From NCBI GenBank assembly GCA_030248215.1, contig JASANG010000102.1, positions 124,001 to 188,000 on the forward strand: a DNA stretch of 64,000 bases. The letters are read 5' to 3'. This document shows, piece by piece, positions 46,480 through 59,603 of the stretch; positions within the stretch are counted from its first letter, which is position 1, and each line of letters opens with the position of its first letter. Both the position numbers and the translations under genes were made by a program. The DNA is from Enoplolaimus lenunculus. Taxonomy: Eukaryota > Nematoda > Enoplea > Enoplida > Thoracostomopsidae. Under the pieces are notes generated by a model, which saw only the letters and a program-made list of their open reading frames with translations, did not search any database and was not told where the DNA came from.

Positions 46480-49400
46480 GGTAGGTATGCAGGTTTCGAT
46501 TCCAAGTGCACGCATGCGAGAACAACATTTTGTATCAGAGCAAAAATTGCGTTTGGTTCCTGCGATATTTCATCCGCATTCTCTCTGTAGTGTCCAGTGA
46601 AACTAATACGGCATTGTTTCATTGTTACACTTGCCAGGGTACAATGGAAACGGCACTTGCATCCCAGGAATTTATTGACCAGAGTGCCCCAAACATGGAG
46701 AAATTTCTGTGAAATTGGGCCCGCGAAGCTCAGCAGCAGTCGGTTTAAAAGGTACGAAGTGATACTTTAAGCAAAGCCACAGCAGGCCGTAGCCAAATCA
46801 CGTTGATAAGAGAAAAGAGTTAAACATTTGTCACGAGCTGCCCACAAAGATACTCATTGACTTTACAAGCAAGGTAGACAACTATCTAGGGGTGGGCAAA
46901 ATTCTTCCAGAGGAGGGGTTAACCTGCCCATGACCCCCACAAAGTTTGTTCACGACAACATTTTTTACTGTATAATAATTAATTCGAAGACAACTTTGTT
47001 TGATTTAAGATTGATCAGTAAAACTTACAACACTGTCATGTAGATACATTGAAAATATCATATTTTTCCTTAATGGTCTAACCTTTTTTCTTGGCTTCAG
47101 ATTTCAGTTAAGCACCCACTCTTTAAATATTAACCAACAACTTTACCCCAGACGACTAACTGTCTGTATTTGTTGAGTCCCAGATAAGCATAAATGATAA
47201 ACACTTGGTAAAAGTGCAAGGTTTTCGGTTTATCATCTTGTAGAAGATAGTCTGGCGGTCGAATCAAATGTGGACAGCAAATCCATACCCTCGAACAGGA
47301 ATCAAAACCAAAATGCCGTATTAAGATTTAATTCTAAATATATTGCGTTCAGCCTCTCGTTCAGTTCGCTCGCGAGTTTTGGTTTCCATCATTGCGCGAC
47401 CCCTCTGATAAATGTCTGGATCCACTGTAGACTGTTGTATTTTTAATTGTGTTACGTCGTTTCGTTTCGCTCTGATAAATTTAAACGCAGAGCGCAGTAA
47501 AATGTTTAAAAATTAATTTAAAATTGTTGTTGTCAAAAGTGTGTAAACACCTTGGATACATCTTTATTTAACTGCCGAGTAAATTTTGTCTACTCATGTT
47601 TTAAGCGTTTGCAAACGACTTTTTTGTAGTATTTGAATTTTTTTTAGTAAACAACTGCAATAAAATAACATTTAAAAAACGATGATAGTGTTAAATTTTA
47701 GGCAAAATTTACCAGCTAGGCTAAGAAATCTCAGACAATGTAACACAACAGGGGTGGAACAGTGTTATAAGCATATTCCTAAGCCTAAGCGTAAGCATAA
47801 AATTTGAGGGCAAGTTCAATATTACAGTTGGACTCGAAGTACATCACACTTTAATAAAATGAGTACTTTTACCCATAGTAAGCACTAGGGGACACGTACT
47901 TTTGTTACGAGAACAGTTTGAAAACAATTTGCTAACGGTTCCATACCAGCGGAGCAGTTGTGGAAAAATCATACAAATTCCACAATATCATGCGTACACC
48001 AGGTGACTTTTGAGTGAGTAGTTTGCAGCGCACTAAAGCTTTTTTGGTTCAAGTACGCTGCACATTGAAGCTTTATCGGAAGCTTTAAACAAAAGATACA
48101 TATAACAAATATATACTCTCGAAAAACTTAAACATAAATTATAGCTTGTCAAGCTTAAAACTAGAATTGTAATTTAACTTTTTGACTAATATTTTGTTAA
48201 AATAAACATGTGCAGCATAGAAATTATGTCAATATAAAAATTCGTTAGCTCAAACTAAAAAATGTTAAACTCATTTTTCACATATTTTTAGTTTAAGCTA
48301 AACTTTATGAATTTAAGAATTTAGCCAGCAAACAACTGGAAACTTGTAACGGGGTTGCGGATTTATCATTTGCGGCCGCAATATACATTAGAACTGCAAA
48401 ACATTATAAACAATTTGCCACAGCGAAAAGTTTTTTATGTTGTAATCTGACAAGAGGCGACTGCCCTTCGCTTGTTCATCCTCCCTGCTGGTTGAAGCTA
48501 AAGATTAAGGTTTTCATTGAAGCAAAACTTTGATGAGAACTCGTCGAGTAAAATAGCAGAACACATTGTCAAAAACTTCAGTTTAAAAAAATGTAAAACG
48601 TGTTCAAATCAAAACCGAAATTTTTTATGGCCATACTCATCTGTTACATAATAAGTTTTAAGGCTATTTTTAATAACTTAAAATACCTCTATTTCCCCTA
48701 ACTCTCATTCAAAACCGTAAGAGACGCACAGGGGCGGAGTCAGAAATTTTGGCCACGCTGACGAAAGTCATGAAACGCAATTTTTACTGCATGCTATATA
48801 TGTGCCAATTTTCTTGGTAGGAAATTGTAAGACAGGAACCCTACCATCATATCATAAAAAATATTCTGACGGCGGCGGGCCGTACTTTCGCTCCGCCTTC
48901 TCTGGATCTGCTAGTACGCCTTCACTATGCTTTATGATGGTGCATGCTGCCGTTTGCCGTTTCACGCCGCCACGGTCCACAAATTCACTTAAATTTTTTT
49001 AAAAGCGACTTGGAGATGTGTAAAGTTTTCAAAAAACTATAAATGTTTTGCAACACACAATGTGACAAGTTATAAAATTTATAAAATTGGAATTTTAATA
49101 CAAGATTTCCGCATCAAACTGTAATCTTTGAACGCTTTCTGAAAATTCATTCAATAAAAAATGTCCGCAAATTTGTAAAAAATACATTTCAGAAACGTAT
49201 TAACGACGAAAAAGATCGTTTGTGATAAATTTTGTTGATATTTTTTGTTGGCAACAAGAGTAAAACTTGCAAAACTGTTTCCTCATCGTCGTAGCAAATG
49301 TGTCACATTTGATCGCTTTCAAGTATATTTTGAATTGCTGGCATTAGCGGCACCTGACTGCCCCCCGGCAGAAAAGTATTTGTGATAAAATGATAAGGTC

Positions 49401-50275
49401 CGTTCGTTACAATTTTCGCCGACAGAAAATTGATACATACATAGCATACAACAAAAATTGAGTTTTATAACGTTTGTCAGCCCGCTCCGAAGGCGTTAGA
49501 AATTTCTGGATCCGTCGCTGATTGCTGGAGATGTTACATAATATGGTTAACAAAATTGTGGTTACTCGGTATTCACTTCCGATGCCATAATGCTAATCAA
49601 ATCGTAAATTTGTAAGAAAATCTATTCTAAACTTATAAACAGGACGGATGGTAAATATAGCGGAAACAGGAACGGATAGGGATCAAAACATACAATATTT
49701 AACAGGATTTCTGGTATTTATAAAACGGACGCAGAAACGAGCATTGATTTTAACCAGAAACGGAAACAGATATCAGGTTACACCCTGACTGCAAAATCCT
49801 AAACCAGCTTCAAAAATACACTGGTTCTGGCACGTAGCCAAGGCGGGGGCAGGGGATACTCAGCACCCCCTGGAAAACTTTTAGCCCCCAGCTCAAAATT
49901 CTCAACCTTGCGTGTAAGTCAACGAATACCTTTGCGCGCGTTTTCTCAAAAGTTTCCAAGTGCCTCGCTCTGGCAAGGCGAGCTTGCTACGGACCTGCAA
50001 TCGTGGATCGTTTCAATTTCACAAAATTTTAGGCAAAAGTTTAAAGCCGAATCAAGGCAGTTTTATACTAACAGCATAACGACTAAATAAACTAATATTG
50101 CGAGCACCTAAACATTACTGACAGTAATATTTTTCCTTAACTAAACTGCATTTTGTAAAAATGCCTACACCGGACCAAAATGTTTCAAACAATTTAATCA
50201 TTTCACGCTTGTCTGTATGTCGTCGAGACTTGGGCAATAATTTTGATTGAATTATTATTATTGCAATAAAAATAT
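46480..50275. other. Intergenic stretch without recognised genes
   Basis: Contains a GTAGCCAG-type repeat (46788-46945), a TTAGGC MITE fragment (about 47745-47830), a long element bounded by ggggcggagtcagaaatttt (48730) and aaatttctggatccgtcgct (49523), an inverted-repeat element ending ttacaccctg (49640-49788), and another GTAGCCAG-type repeat (49831-49998). The short ORFs show no family motif. Confidence 0.55.
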
Positions 50276-50280
50276 TTTTA

Positions 50281-50956
50281 CCCCAAAAAGTACATTTTCG
50301 TGCAGCATTTGGTTTGATACGTAGCTTCTTGGTTAAAATTGCTAACAGCCAAAACCGAGGTTAATTAATACCCCAAAAAGTACATTTTCGTGCAATATTT
50401 GGTTTGAAACGTAGCTTCTTGTGATAGACAGTTAAATTGCTAACAGCCAAAACCGAGGTTAATTATTAATACTGGTAAATTACTTCGCGGAATGAAGTAA
50501 GCGTATTGCTAGAAAGTAACCCAAAAAGTACATTTTCGTGCAATATTTGGTTTGAAACGTAGCTTCTTGTGATAGACAGTTAAAATTGCTAACAGCCAAA
50601 ACCGAGGTTAATTAATACTTGTAAATTATTTCGCGGAATGAAGTAAGCGTATTGCTAGAAAGTACCCCAAAAAGTACATTTTCGTGCAATATTTGGTTTG
50701 AAACGTAGCTTCTTGTGATAGACAGTTAAAATTGCTAACAGCCAAAACCGAGGTTAATTAATACTGGTAAATTATTTCGCGGAATGAAGTAAGCGTATTG
50801 CTAGAAAGTACCCCAAAAAGTACATTTTCGTGCAATATTTGGTTTGAAACGTAGCTTCTTGTGATAGACAGTGAAAATTGCTAACAGCCAAAACCGAGGT
50901 TAATTAATACTGGTAAATTATTTCGCGGAATGAAGTAAGCGTATTGCTAGAAAGTG
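50281..50956 (+). repeat. 146-bp tandem repeat, about five units
   Basis: Units start ccccaaaaagtacattttcg at 50281, 50371, about 50518, 50665 and 50811. The period is 146 bp except for the first unit, which is 90 bp and lacks the tactggtaaattatttcgcg part. Units are nearly identical, so the array looks young. Confidence 0.95.
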
Positions 50957-51445
50957 ATATAACAATTTTGCAGTGAAGATTCCTTGTGAACGCAATAGCA
51001 AAAATGTTATATGTATAACGCGGTTTTGTTATATATATTGAGTAGACAGCTATAGTTACCGCATCGGCGAACAGTTTAAAACTGTTCGTCCACACTTTGC
51101 GTAATGCGCAAAAGTGTTAGTGAATGTATAAAATGTGTATTCAAGTTTTCTTGAACAATTCCGTCTATGTGCTATGAAAAGCAAAGTATGTTCAAAATTC
51201 GCTCCAATTACGTGTGTGAGGCGTTCCAACTTTATTTAATCTAGATAAATTGCGCGATCTTTGTGGCACAAAAGTATTTCGTATATTTAGATATTCAGAT
51301 TTGTCATTCCAGTCGAATATACATACATGTATACATATTCGGCTATCTGGTGTTCATCTATTCATTTCAGTAAATCTAACCTTTCGCTTATGTTTTGGCA
51401 TCGAGAGAATGAGTATACGTTGAAATACGACTGTATACAAAAATT

Positions 51446-51671
51446 GGCTCATGTGAAGATCAGTGGCGGACAATTTTTCTGCGGGACTGCAAATAGAGTA
51501 AGCTTAAGCTTTAGACTATTTTTGCTTGGCTTAGGCTATGGCTTTATGCTTAGGATAATGCTCATTCTTTCGTTTAGGCTTAGGCTTAGGCTCAGGCTTA
51601 GGCTTAGGCTTACGCTTAGGCTTAGGTATATGCTTATAATACTGTTCCACCCCTGTTCTTTACATTGGGCC
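51446..51671 (+). mobile_element. TTAGGC MITE, subfamily A, long array
   Basis: Left ggctcatgtgaagatcagtg; right ctgttctttacattgggcc. The second block has about eight consecutive TTAGGC-type words, among the longest here. Confidence 0.88.
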
Positions 51672-51749
51672 AAAAATTAATGCAAAAATATTGTCGAAAC
51701 ATAAAATAACACAAAGTGAAAGTATATTTTAAAACAACAAAACCAAGCC

Positions 51750-54540
51750 CGTAGCCAGCTCACCCAGCTGGAGGCTTATCTTTTTTCAGCAGAGGCATAA
51801 CAACGTGTTTCAGTGATTTACAAGCAAGGTTGAAAATAGCGGGTAATTTTCATCCATGAAAGCTGAGTCTTCCACTAACAAGCTCTGCCGTTTAAAATAT
51901 AAAACTTTAAGCAAGAAATAAGTAATACAGAACTTAAAACGTATCATCAAAGTTTGTTTACTAAACCAGGGCGCAAAAAAGTTCAGGTATACAGCAGTCG
52001 TTTGCTCACTGCAAACGCACTCAACCAATCAATTGTTGCTAAAATTGAAATATGTTCGCCATTAACCCCCTGCCAGTGTAATATTTCGATTTAACTAAAT
52101 TTTAAATTCAACATTAAAACAAACTTAATGTTATTTTGAAACAGGTTTTGCAATAACATATCCAACTCAAATTGAACTTCCGGTTTCAGTTTGAGCTCTA
52201 AATGAGACGACGCGAAAAAAACTTACTAAAACAATTAAATTAACCATCGAAACGTAGCCTGAATTTAAGCAAAAAAAATAGTCTAAAGCTTAAGCTTACT
52301 CTATTGCAGTACCACAAAACAACATGTCACTGATCTTTACATGGGTCCACGTTTGGAACAACCCTCTTGAACAACCCTCAGAAAGTCCTTGAAACTAACT
52401 GTTTTATGTCGTCGCCTTCGAACGGTGACTCTTGTATTTTCGCTTGCGACCATCTTCAAAAATATACATACTTTAGATGGGCAAGAACGATATATAAAAC
52501 GAATGGTATCAACCAGAATAGTGTGACAAAATGAAAATGTTTATACAACCTAAAACGTTCTTAGCCAAGTTTTTTGTTAACAGCGCAGGCACACTTTTAT
52601 GCATAAGATCATGCGACTTAAAATAATTTTGATAGAAAGTACTTAAAATTTCATGGATCATTTTAAATTGATTTTTTAAAGGAAATTTGGTGTTTTAAAA
52701 GTTTCAAATTTAGCGAAAAATAAACACAGCTTTACTTAATCCAATAGCGCTGACGTCTCGGGTAAAGTTTAGCTTACGCTGACCATTTATTTGAATTCCG
52801 TCAATGTACTTGTTAACATTGAATTTACTAAACAATTTGTACCATTAAAACCCAAAAGTGCTTTACTATGATGTATCAAAAAGCAAACTAAATTATGACA
52901 TTAGCTATGTAGTAAAATGGTGGGACATTTTTGGACACTGGTGAGCGTAGTATAACCTAAATGGTGCATTATTGATTCATCGTTAACGATTTGCCAACGC
53001 TCTTTTCAAACCCAATATTTTGTTCCGTGGCTTTTGGCCTTCGCTGTGAGTTTTTAGGTTTGCTCGACCTGGATCGGGTCGGAGCAAGTAGATCATGTTA
53101 CTGGCGCAACGAACCGACTAAATTTGCTGCCAATATACAGAACAGGATCGTAACAGTAGTATAAACATAATCCTAAGTTTAAATTTAAACTAAAACCAAA
53201 GCCAAGATGTACGTATGATGCTATACCCAAGCCTGGATTCTAAGCGAAAAAATTACTTTAAAGCTTAAGCTTTACTCCATTGCAGTTCCGCTGAAAAACG
53301 TTCCTCCGCCGTTGATTGTTTTACGTTAGCCAAATTTTGTATTAATGAAATTTAGTAGAGACAGAGACAATTTTTGGCTATTTTTTGAGAAATTAATTTT
53401 TTAAACCAAACCAGTTTTTTAAACAATTTCGCGTCACGCTACCGTAGATAGCGCTGTCAGTGTCTTGTCAGAATTTTAATATTAACAAATACAGTGAAAC
53501 TGTGTTAACAAAAAAATTAAAACATGCAACTTTAGCTTTGCACATAAACGTTTAATCTCGTTTGTATAAATCGTTTCGTTACGAAATCTTAATTTTTTGG
53601 GACAAAAATTGTCTTAAGTTGAACTTCTATCTGTATTGCCACTTTGCCGAATAATTTTTGAAGCAAACTACGATGCCCAGCAGTATTTAAAACATCAGGC
53701 GGCACAGAGATGTAACAAAGGCGTGAGGTCCCTGTGGGGCGGGACGCGGAAGGGCACATTCCGCAGCCTCATATGGCACGACGAAATTTATGGGACGAAA
53801 ACGGTGCAGAAATCTTAAATTAATTTTTCTCGGTTTTGAAATTCTTGCCACAAAATTGAAGCTGAGAATTATTTCACCAGATTGAATATCTCATAAAAAA
53901 TTAGCAATTTATCGCGTTTTATCCATTCTGCGTCTTGGTAATTTCATTCAGCGCTGTGTTGCATAAACAAAAGATGCGAGAAAATATATTTAACTAAAAA
54001 TATGTACCAGCGTATAAAGAACAGAATTGTAACAGTAGTATAAGCATATTTCTAAGTCTAGCGTAAAAATGAGCTTATACCTAAAAACCTAAGCCCTAGT
54101 CTATGCCTAACCAAATAAATTAAATGTTATGCTTGCTCTATTGCGGTCAGGCAGAAAAACGGTCCGCCCCCGATTCTTTACATGGGTCGAAATATGTATC
54201 AGATTGTTTACATGAGCCGAATTATGTTAGTTAAAAATCGCTCAAATGCAGCTAATGACATTGTTCTGTTGCAATTATGTGAATATTTTATGCTCACCTA
54301 TGGATATGCGATAAAAACTAAGTTTTGCAAAAAAAAATAAAAAAGACACCCAGCAATCGGTGTAAACCTGTAAATATCACTCTGCTCTACAAAATTTACC
54401 ATTTTTGCAACAAAAATAAGTCTTGTGCTACCTTCTGTGTTGTAAGATACTGGATGCAGTTTAATACTCCCGTGTCGAGAATGTAGAGCAAATCCTAAAA
54501 ACTGCTTCAAGGCGTTATTGGCAATTATCTTTTTTAGTAG
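51750..54540. other. Mostly unassigned intergenic stretch
   Basis: Contains a GTAGCCAG-type fragment (51748-51850), the end of a TTAGGC MITE (52262-52348), two fuller decayed copies (53130-53331 and 54010-54188) and AT-rich DNA. One GC-rich open stretch is listed separately. Confidence 0.5.
53656..53818 (+). CDS. Unassigned GC-rich open stretch, possible exon
   Basis: Reads EANYDAQQYLKHQAAQRCNK and on through a Trp- and Arg-rich segment to a stop. Its GC content is well above the surrounding AT-rich DNA. No family is recognised, and the minus strand is also open over much of it. It could be one terminal exon of a small gene or a fragment of a mobile element. Confidence 0.25.
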
Positions 54541-54554
54541 TTAACCAATTTTTA

Positions 54555-54816
54555 GGTTAAGTTGACGCCAGCGGTGGAAACGAAAATTTTTGACAGGGGT
54601 GTGCACGCGATAAGTGAAAAAGAGTTGCACGAAGCTAGCGGAAAGCTAGACGCAATTATAGAGCATTCAAGTAACAATCGTTCGGTTTTGATCTTTGATG
54701 CGGGCTCAGCTTTGGTGAAGTCCCTTGGATTCGCGAGGGGTAGGATGGCTCCAGGTGTTTGTATGAATATATATTTCTACGGACAAGGGTGTGGTAGTTT
54801 AATGAAAAAAAATTAG
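54555..54816 (+). CDS. Unassigned open stretch, possible exon
   Basis: After an acceptor-like tttttag the plus strand is open for about 84 codons, including FDRGVHAISEKELHEASGKL and VLIFDAGSALVKSLGF. Codon use looks protein-like up to about 54754, where gctccag|gtgttt could be a donor. No family is recognised and no partner exon was found. Confidence 0.3.
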
Positions 54817-54964
54817 ACGAAATATTGCAAGCTGTGTCGTATTTTAAACGGTAAAACGTTTATTTTACACGCTACATTTACGTCCATATGTGTTGCGTTT
54901 GTAACACAAGTTTGAAAGCTTAATTTGTTTCAATTAACGTTTAGACGCAAAGTTCTTTGCGTAC

Positions 54965-55376
54965 TACTGTAGTGACCCGAATAAGTGGGGGGACTGATAT
55001 ATTTGGCCTCTCCAGACAGTACCCCCTTTTATTCGGTTACAGACTGTTATTTATGTTCAACCAGCCTTGCGCCATCCTTCCTTACTGATATATATCCGGT
55101 ATTGCATCTATCCGTTGAATTAAACGGTTTTTACCTTGCATTTAAAGCTTGAATGATAATGCAGGGTTATACTTAGGAATGTGCTTTCAAAATTTAACTA
55201 AGCTTTAAAGTTTCAAACTCAAATTATTTGATAGTGGAGTCATTTATGCGCTAAAATTAGGAATAATTGACATTTATGGACTCTAATTAGGGTTTAGGGA
55301 CTCTATCCGCTTGCTTGGGACTCAAAATGGGACCTACCCCTCTTATTACCCCCCTCTTATTCGGGTCAATACAGTA
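54965..55376 (-). mobile_element. CTGTAGTGACCC MITE with TA ends
   Basis: Left tactgtagtgacccgaataa; right ttattcgggtcaatacagta. About 412 bp, opposite orientation to the next copy. Confidence 0.92.
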
Positions 55377-55629
55377 GAACTGTAAGTCGTTCTTGTAACA
55401 GCATTGGATGAAGTAAACGGGATTAAAAAATAGATTGTTAATAAACCTGTGACTTGAAATCAGTCAACTCTGATATTAACTAAGCAATATATGTTTGACA
55501 AAATAATTATTGAGAGGTTTAAACTTCCAAACGTAATACCCTTGACTACTAATACGTCTCTTAGACAACCTGCGTAAGTAAAAATACCAATTTTCTATCG
55601 TACTAAAATAGCTTCCATCAAAATCTACA

Positions 55630-56076
55630 TACTGTATTGATCCAAATAAGAGGGGGGTAATAAGAGGGGGTCCCCATTTTGGGTCCGATCAATAGGAGTC
55701 CGTATTCCTAATAAGAGTCCGTAAGCGAATAGAGGCCCTAAACTCTAATTATAGACCAAAAATTTCAATAATTATCCCTAATTGTAGCGTATAAATGACT
55801 CCAGGACCAAATATAGTTGACTTCGAAACTTTAAAGCGTACTTAGTTATGAAAGTATATTCAACGTATAACCTTGCATAATCGCTCAAGCTATTGACACA
55901 ACACAAGCAAGCATTTAATTCAACGGATAGTTGCAGTACCGGATATATATCAGAAACGAAGGACGGCAGAGCGTGGGTTAAAGATAAATAACAGTCCGTA
56001 ACCGAATAACAAGGGGGGTACCCTCTGGAGAGGCCAAATAAATATCAGTCCCCCTCTTATTCTGGTCAATACAGTA
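55630..56076 (+). mobile_element. CTGTAGTGACCC MITE with TA ends
   Basis: Left tactgtattgatccaaataa; right ttattctggtcaatacagta. About 447 bp. Confidence 0.92.
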
Positions 56077-56232
56077 TTCAAATTAGGTTCAGAAATATCG
56101 TTGAACATTCTTCAAATCAAAGAACCAGTTACAACCATCGATTATTTTTCAAAACCAAACAACCAATTCCAATAAAACTGCCAACTGGTGAACTACCTAC
56201 AGTCCCTACACCATGCTTCCATGCTTTAATCA

Positions 56233-56671
56233 CTGTAGTGACAAGGAAAAGGGGGAGAATAATAAGGGGGCCCCCATTTTGAGATCCAATCGATAAGTGT
56301 CCGTATCCCTAGTAAGGGACCGTAAGCGGATAAAATCCCTAAACTTCAATTAGAGTCCATAAATGTTAATTTTCCATAATTGTAGTGCATAAATGACTTC
56401 TGGACCAAATAAGGTTGTGTTCCAATCTTTAAAGCATATTGAAGTTTTGAAAGTACATTCCTAAAGTATAACCTTGCGTTATCGCTCATGTCTTAGATAC
56501 AAGACAAATAAACGTTTAATTCAACGGATAGTAGCAATACCGGATATATAGCAGCAACGAAGAGCTGCGGAGGCCGGGTTAACACTAACAGTTTGTAACT
56601 AAATAACAGCAGGTACTCTCTTGAGAGGCCATATAAATATCAGTCCCCATCTTATTCGGTTCATTGCAGTA
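56233..56671 (+). mobile_element. CTGTAGTGACCC MITE, diverged
   Basis: Left cactgtagtgacaaggaaaa; right ttattcggttcattgcagta. The third copy within 1.7 kb. Confidence 0.85.
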
Positions 56672-57229
56672 CAACATTAAGTGTGCGCGGAACTATAAAT
56701 GACAGAATTGGAACTGGGGCACCGCAAGTGACCGGTGAGCGAAATGACTGATGCCACATGGTATTTACAAACGGGTCCAATGAGACCCGGTATACCCCTT
56801 AAACCATTTTATTGTTCAGCGAAGTCATGTTAGCGTTTGACAGATAAAATGGTCTTACGAATTTCATTCCCACAAAAATTGTAGGTAGGTCACTTGGCCG
56901 TTTGTTGAGTTGAAATCACTAGGGGCTAAAACCTTGATTGTTGCCTTCATAGAATGATTTTAATTGACGTCTTAAGGGAGAACTTTAATTGATACGAAGA
57001 TTGTACTTGTGCTGATACGTAACAGGTTATACTGGTCAGATAGTGAGCGGATCTAAGCGTTTTAGCAACCGTTCAATTTAGACCCATGACCTGGTTTCAT
57101 CATCCCATAACACTTAAAAGTATACTACATGCACCAAACAAAGCTATAATATTTTGCGATAAATTTTGAATTAGCAAGTATACTTTTATGCGCAAACGTT
57201 GATGTCGTTGTGATCCAGTTGAGAAATTT

Positions 57230-57343
57230 GGACTTAATCTATTTACGGACTCTAATTATCTGATATAGACTTGAATTAATTCATGCTCAAAATACGGTCC
57301 CTTGGCTCTTTTATTGCTCTTTTATTCAGGAGCACTACAGTAA
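57230..57343 (-). repeat. End fragment of a CTGTAGTGACCC MITE
   Basis: gactctaattatctgata to ttattcaggagcactacagt: only about 110 bp remain. Confidence 0.6.
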
Positions 57344-57391
57344 TACCATTTCTTTGTAAACAACGAACATCAAAAACAAACGCCAGTTAAG

Positions 57392-57676
57392 CAGGGTGTA
57401 ATCCAGATATCTGTTCCCGTTTCCAATCTTAATCGTTGTCCGTTTCCGTTTTTGTCGTAGTATTTGCTACAACTGTTCGAAACGAAATAAAAAACAATAC
57501 GAAATTCGTCCAAAATCTTACAAAGTTCAGCGCATCCGACATTTTAATGTACATTTACACGCCTTAGAAGAATAATACATGTTTGCAACGGTTATATTTC
57601 AATATGCGTTTAATACCGTTTCAGTTATTTTGATCACCATCCGTTTCCGTTATTTTTACTATCCGTTTACACTTTG
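57392..57676. mobile_element. Inverted-repeat element with CAGGGTGTAA ends
   Basis: Left cagggtgtaatccagatatc and gttcccgtttcc. The right end is degenerate (atccgtttacactttgta). Related to 49640-49788, which reads agatatcaggttacaccctg. Confidence 0.6.
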
Positions 57677-58104
57677 TATTATTCAGTCCCATGTGTGTCT
57701 TCTATTAAGCTCCAATTATACCCGATAATTGTATGAGAATAATAGGTAAATCACAAAAACAAACGATGCTTAGCTAATAGTTTTAATAGCTTCTATTTCA
57801 ATGTTTCGCAATCTCGAGTAACATAGCTATGAATGCTTACAATTCTCGCCAATTCGCCAAATAAAAGTCAAAATAGTGAGGCCGTTTTAACCAAATTTTT
57901 GTCGCCTTCAGCAAGTATTTGCATCGAAAATTATTTCGCACAGCAGGACCTGTGATGGTATTCATCCCGTCACCCCCCGTGCATCGACCAGTGACTGTCG
58001 GCTTCCTTTGATACTTTGATTGTTATATGAACAACGCAGCGGACTCGAGTCCATTCGTCTGTCGAATTTAACGATTATTATATCGGTTGATCCAGCATCG
58101 AATA

Positions 58105-58793
58105 CTAAGCTATGATTCGTCCTGTAATTAACGATGGGTAAAGTCTTTGAATTGGAAGTCGAAGAATGTTAACATTTGCCAGCGAATGCGCCCACTGTAC
58201 GTTAATGTCTTCATTAACGTTAAAATAATGCCCTTGAATAGGCCATTTAACTCCCAGACGAGATAACGGTACCTCGAGTCCACCATATATAACTTTGGGA
58301 CGTGCTGCAAACCCGCCACCCAAATCAAACCGTTGTCGTCGTTTGGCGTCAGTAAATTTCAAACTTCCGCCAAAATTGTAGCTCACTTTTTCTTTGACCA
58401 CCCCGGTGCCGAATGTTAGTCCGAACGGGTCGAGTACTCCAATTGAGGGATTGTCTTTGAAATTGGGCAGGCGTCCGCCATTTGCGACAATTGCCGGATA
58501 GAGTTGCTTAATCGGGATTTTGAGTTTGTTCAGCGGTTGAACGTGAACTCCAACTCCAAACGAGTCTCCTTTATCTCTGAGGACGCCGACACCAACTTCC
58601 TGGTTGAACGGAGCGAAGTAGTCCACACCGTTGTCTTCGACAGTTTCTTGGCCAGGAAGGTTTATGTTCGGAAACACATTGACGTATCCTGGAATTGGTT
58701 TGTTTCCAGGAATGGTTATTCCGGTCACAATTTCTCTCGTGCGCCCAGGTATCGACGATGGTTCCCAAAATCGAGTATAATCAGTTGTTGCAG
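58105..58793 (-). CDS. Terminal exon of an unrecognised protein, about 229 residues
   Basis: On the minus strand an acceptor (tttttcag) at 58794 opens a 689-nt exon in phase 1, ending at TAG (58105). It is the longest non-repetitive open stretch in the window. It starts AATTDYTRFWEPSSIPGRTR, is rich in Gly, Pro and beta-type residues, and has a repeated motif: LKIPIKQLYPAIVANGG in the middle and LRLPIQRLYPSLITGR at the C-terminus. Patches FGLTFGTGVV and FDLGGGFAARP alternate between these. There is no Cys and no membrane segment. I do not recognise the family and propose no function. A first exon must lie upstream; a phase-compatible candidate is at 62034-62004. Confidence 0.7.
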
Positions 58794-58938
58794 CTGAAAA
58801 AACACAAAAACTAAATATTTGGTTATTAAAATTGGCGCTAAGCGACTGTCGAAAAAGCTTCAAAATACTTTATTTATCACAAGCTCAGTGCAAATAAACG
58901 CCCCAACGACACGTTTCGATTTAATACTTCGAATTGTT

Positions 58939-59119
58939 GGCCAATGTATAGAACAGGGACGGAACTCTCGTATAAGCACATTTTTACGCCTAGGCCTAAG
59001 CGTAAGAATAAGCTTATACCAAAGCCTAAGCCTAAACGAAAAATTACTCTAATGCTTAAGTTTTACTCTATTCCCGACCAACAGAAAAACGTTCTGCCCA
59101 TGTTCTTTTTACAAGGGCC
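58939..59119 (-). mobile_element. TTAGGC MITE, subfamily A
   Basis: Left ggccaatgtatagaacaggg; right ctgcccatgttctttttaca, then agggcc. In the presumed intron upstream of the 58793 exon. Confidence 0.85.
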
Positions 59120-59185
59120 GAAGTTTTAAAAATAATTATGTTGATTTTCTGAAGATGTGAAACTCAAGTTTCCTAGATAGGCCTA

Positions 59186-59603
59186 TACTGTATTGACCCG
59201 AATAAGAGGGGGTAATAAGAGGGGAGTTCCCCATTTTGAGTCCGAATTAATAGGTGTCCGTATCCCTAATAAGAGTCCACAAGCGGATAGGGTTCCTAAA
59301 CCCTAATTAGAGTCCATAAATGACTCCAGAACAAAATAATTTGAGTTCGAAACTGTAAAGCGTACTTAAATTTTGAAACCACATTCCTAATTATAACCTT
59401 GTATTATCGCTCAAGCTGTTGACACAAGACAAATAAACGTAAAATTTAACGTATAATTGCAGTACGGGATATATATCAGTAACGAGGGGCGGCGGAACGA
59501 GGGTTAAAAATAAATAGCAATCCGTAACCGAATAACAAGGGGGGTACGCTCTGGAGAGGCCAAATAAATATTAGCCCCCCCTCTGATTCGGGTCACTACA
59601 GTA
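59186..59603 (+). mobile_element. CTGTAGTGACCC MITE with TA ends
   Basis: Left tactgtattgacccgaataa; right tgattcgggtcactacagta. About 418 bp. Confidence 0.92.
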
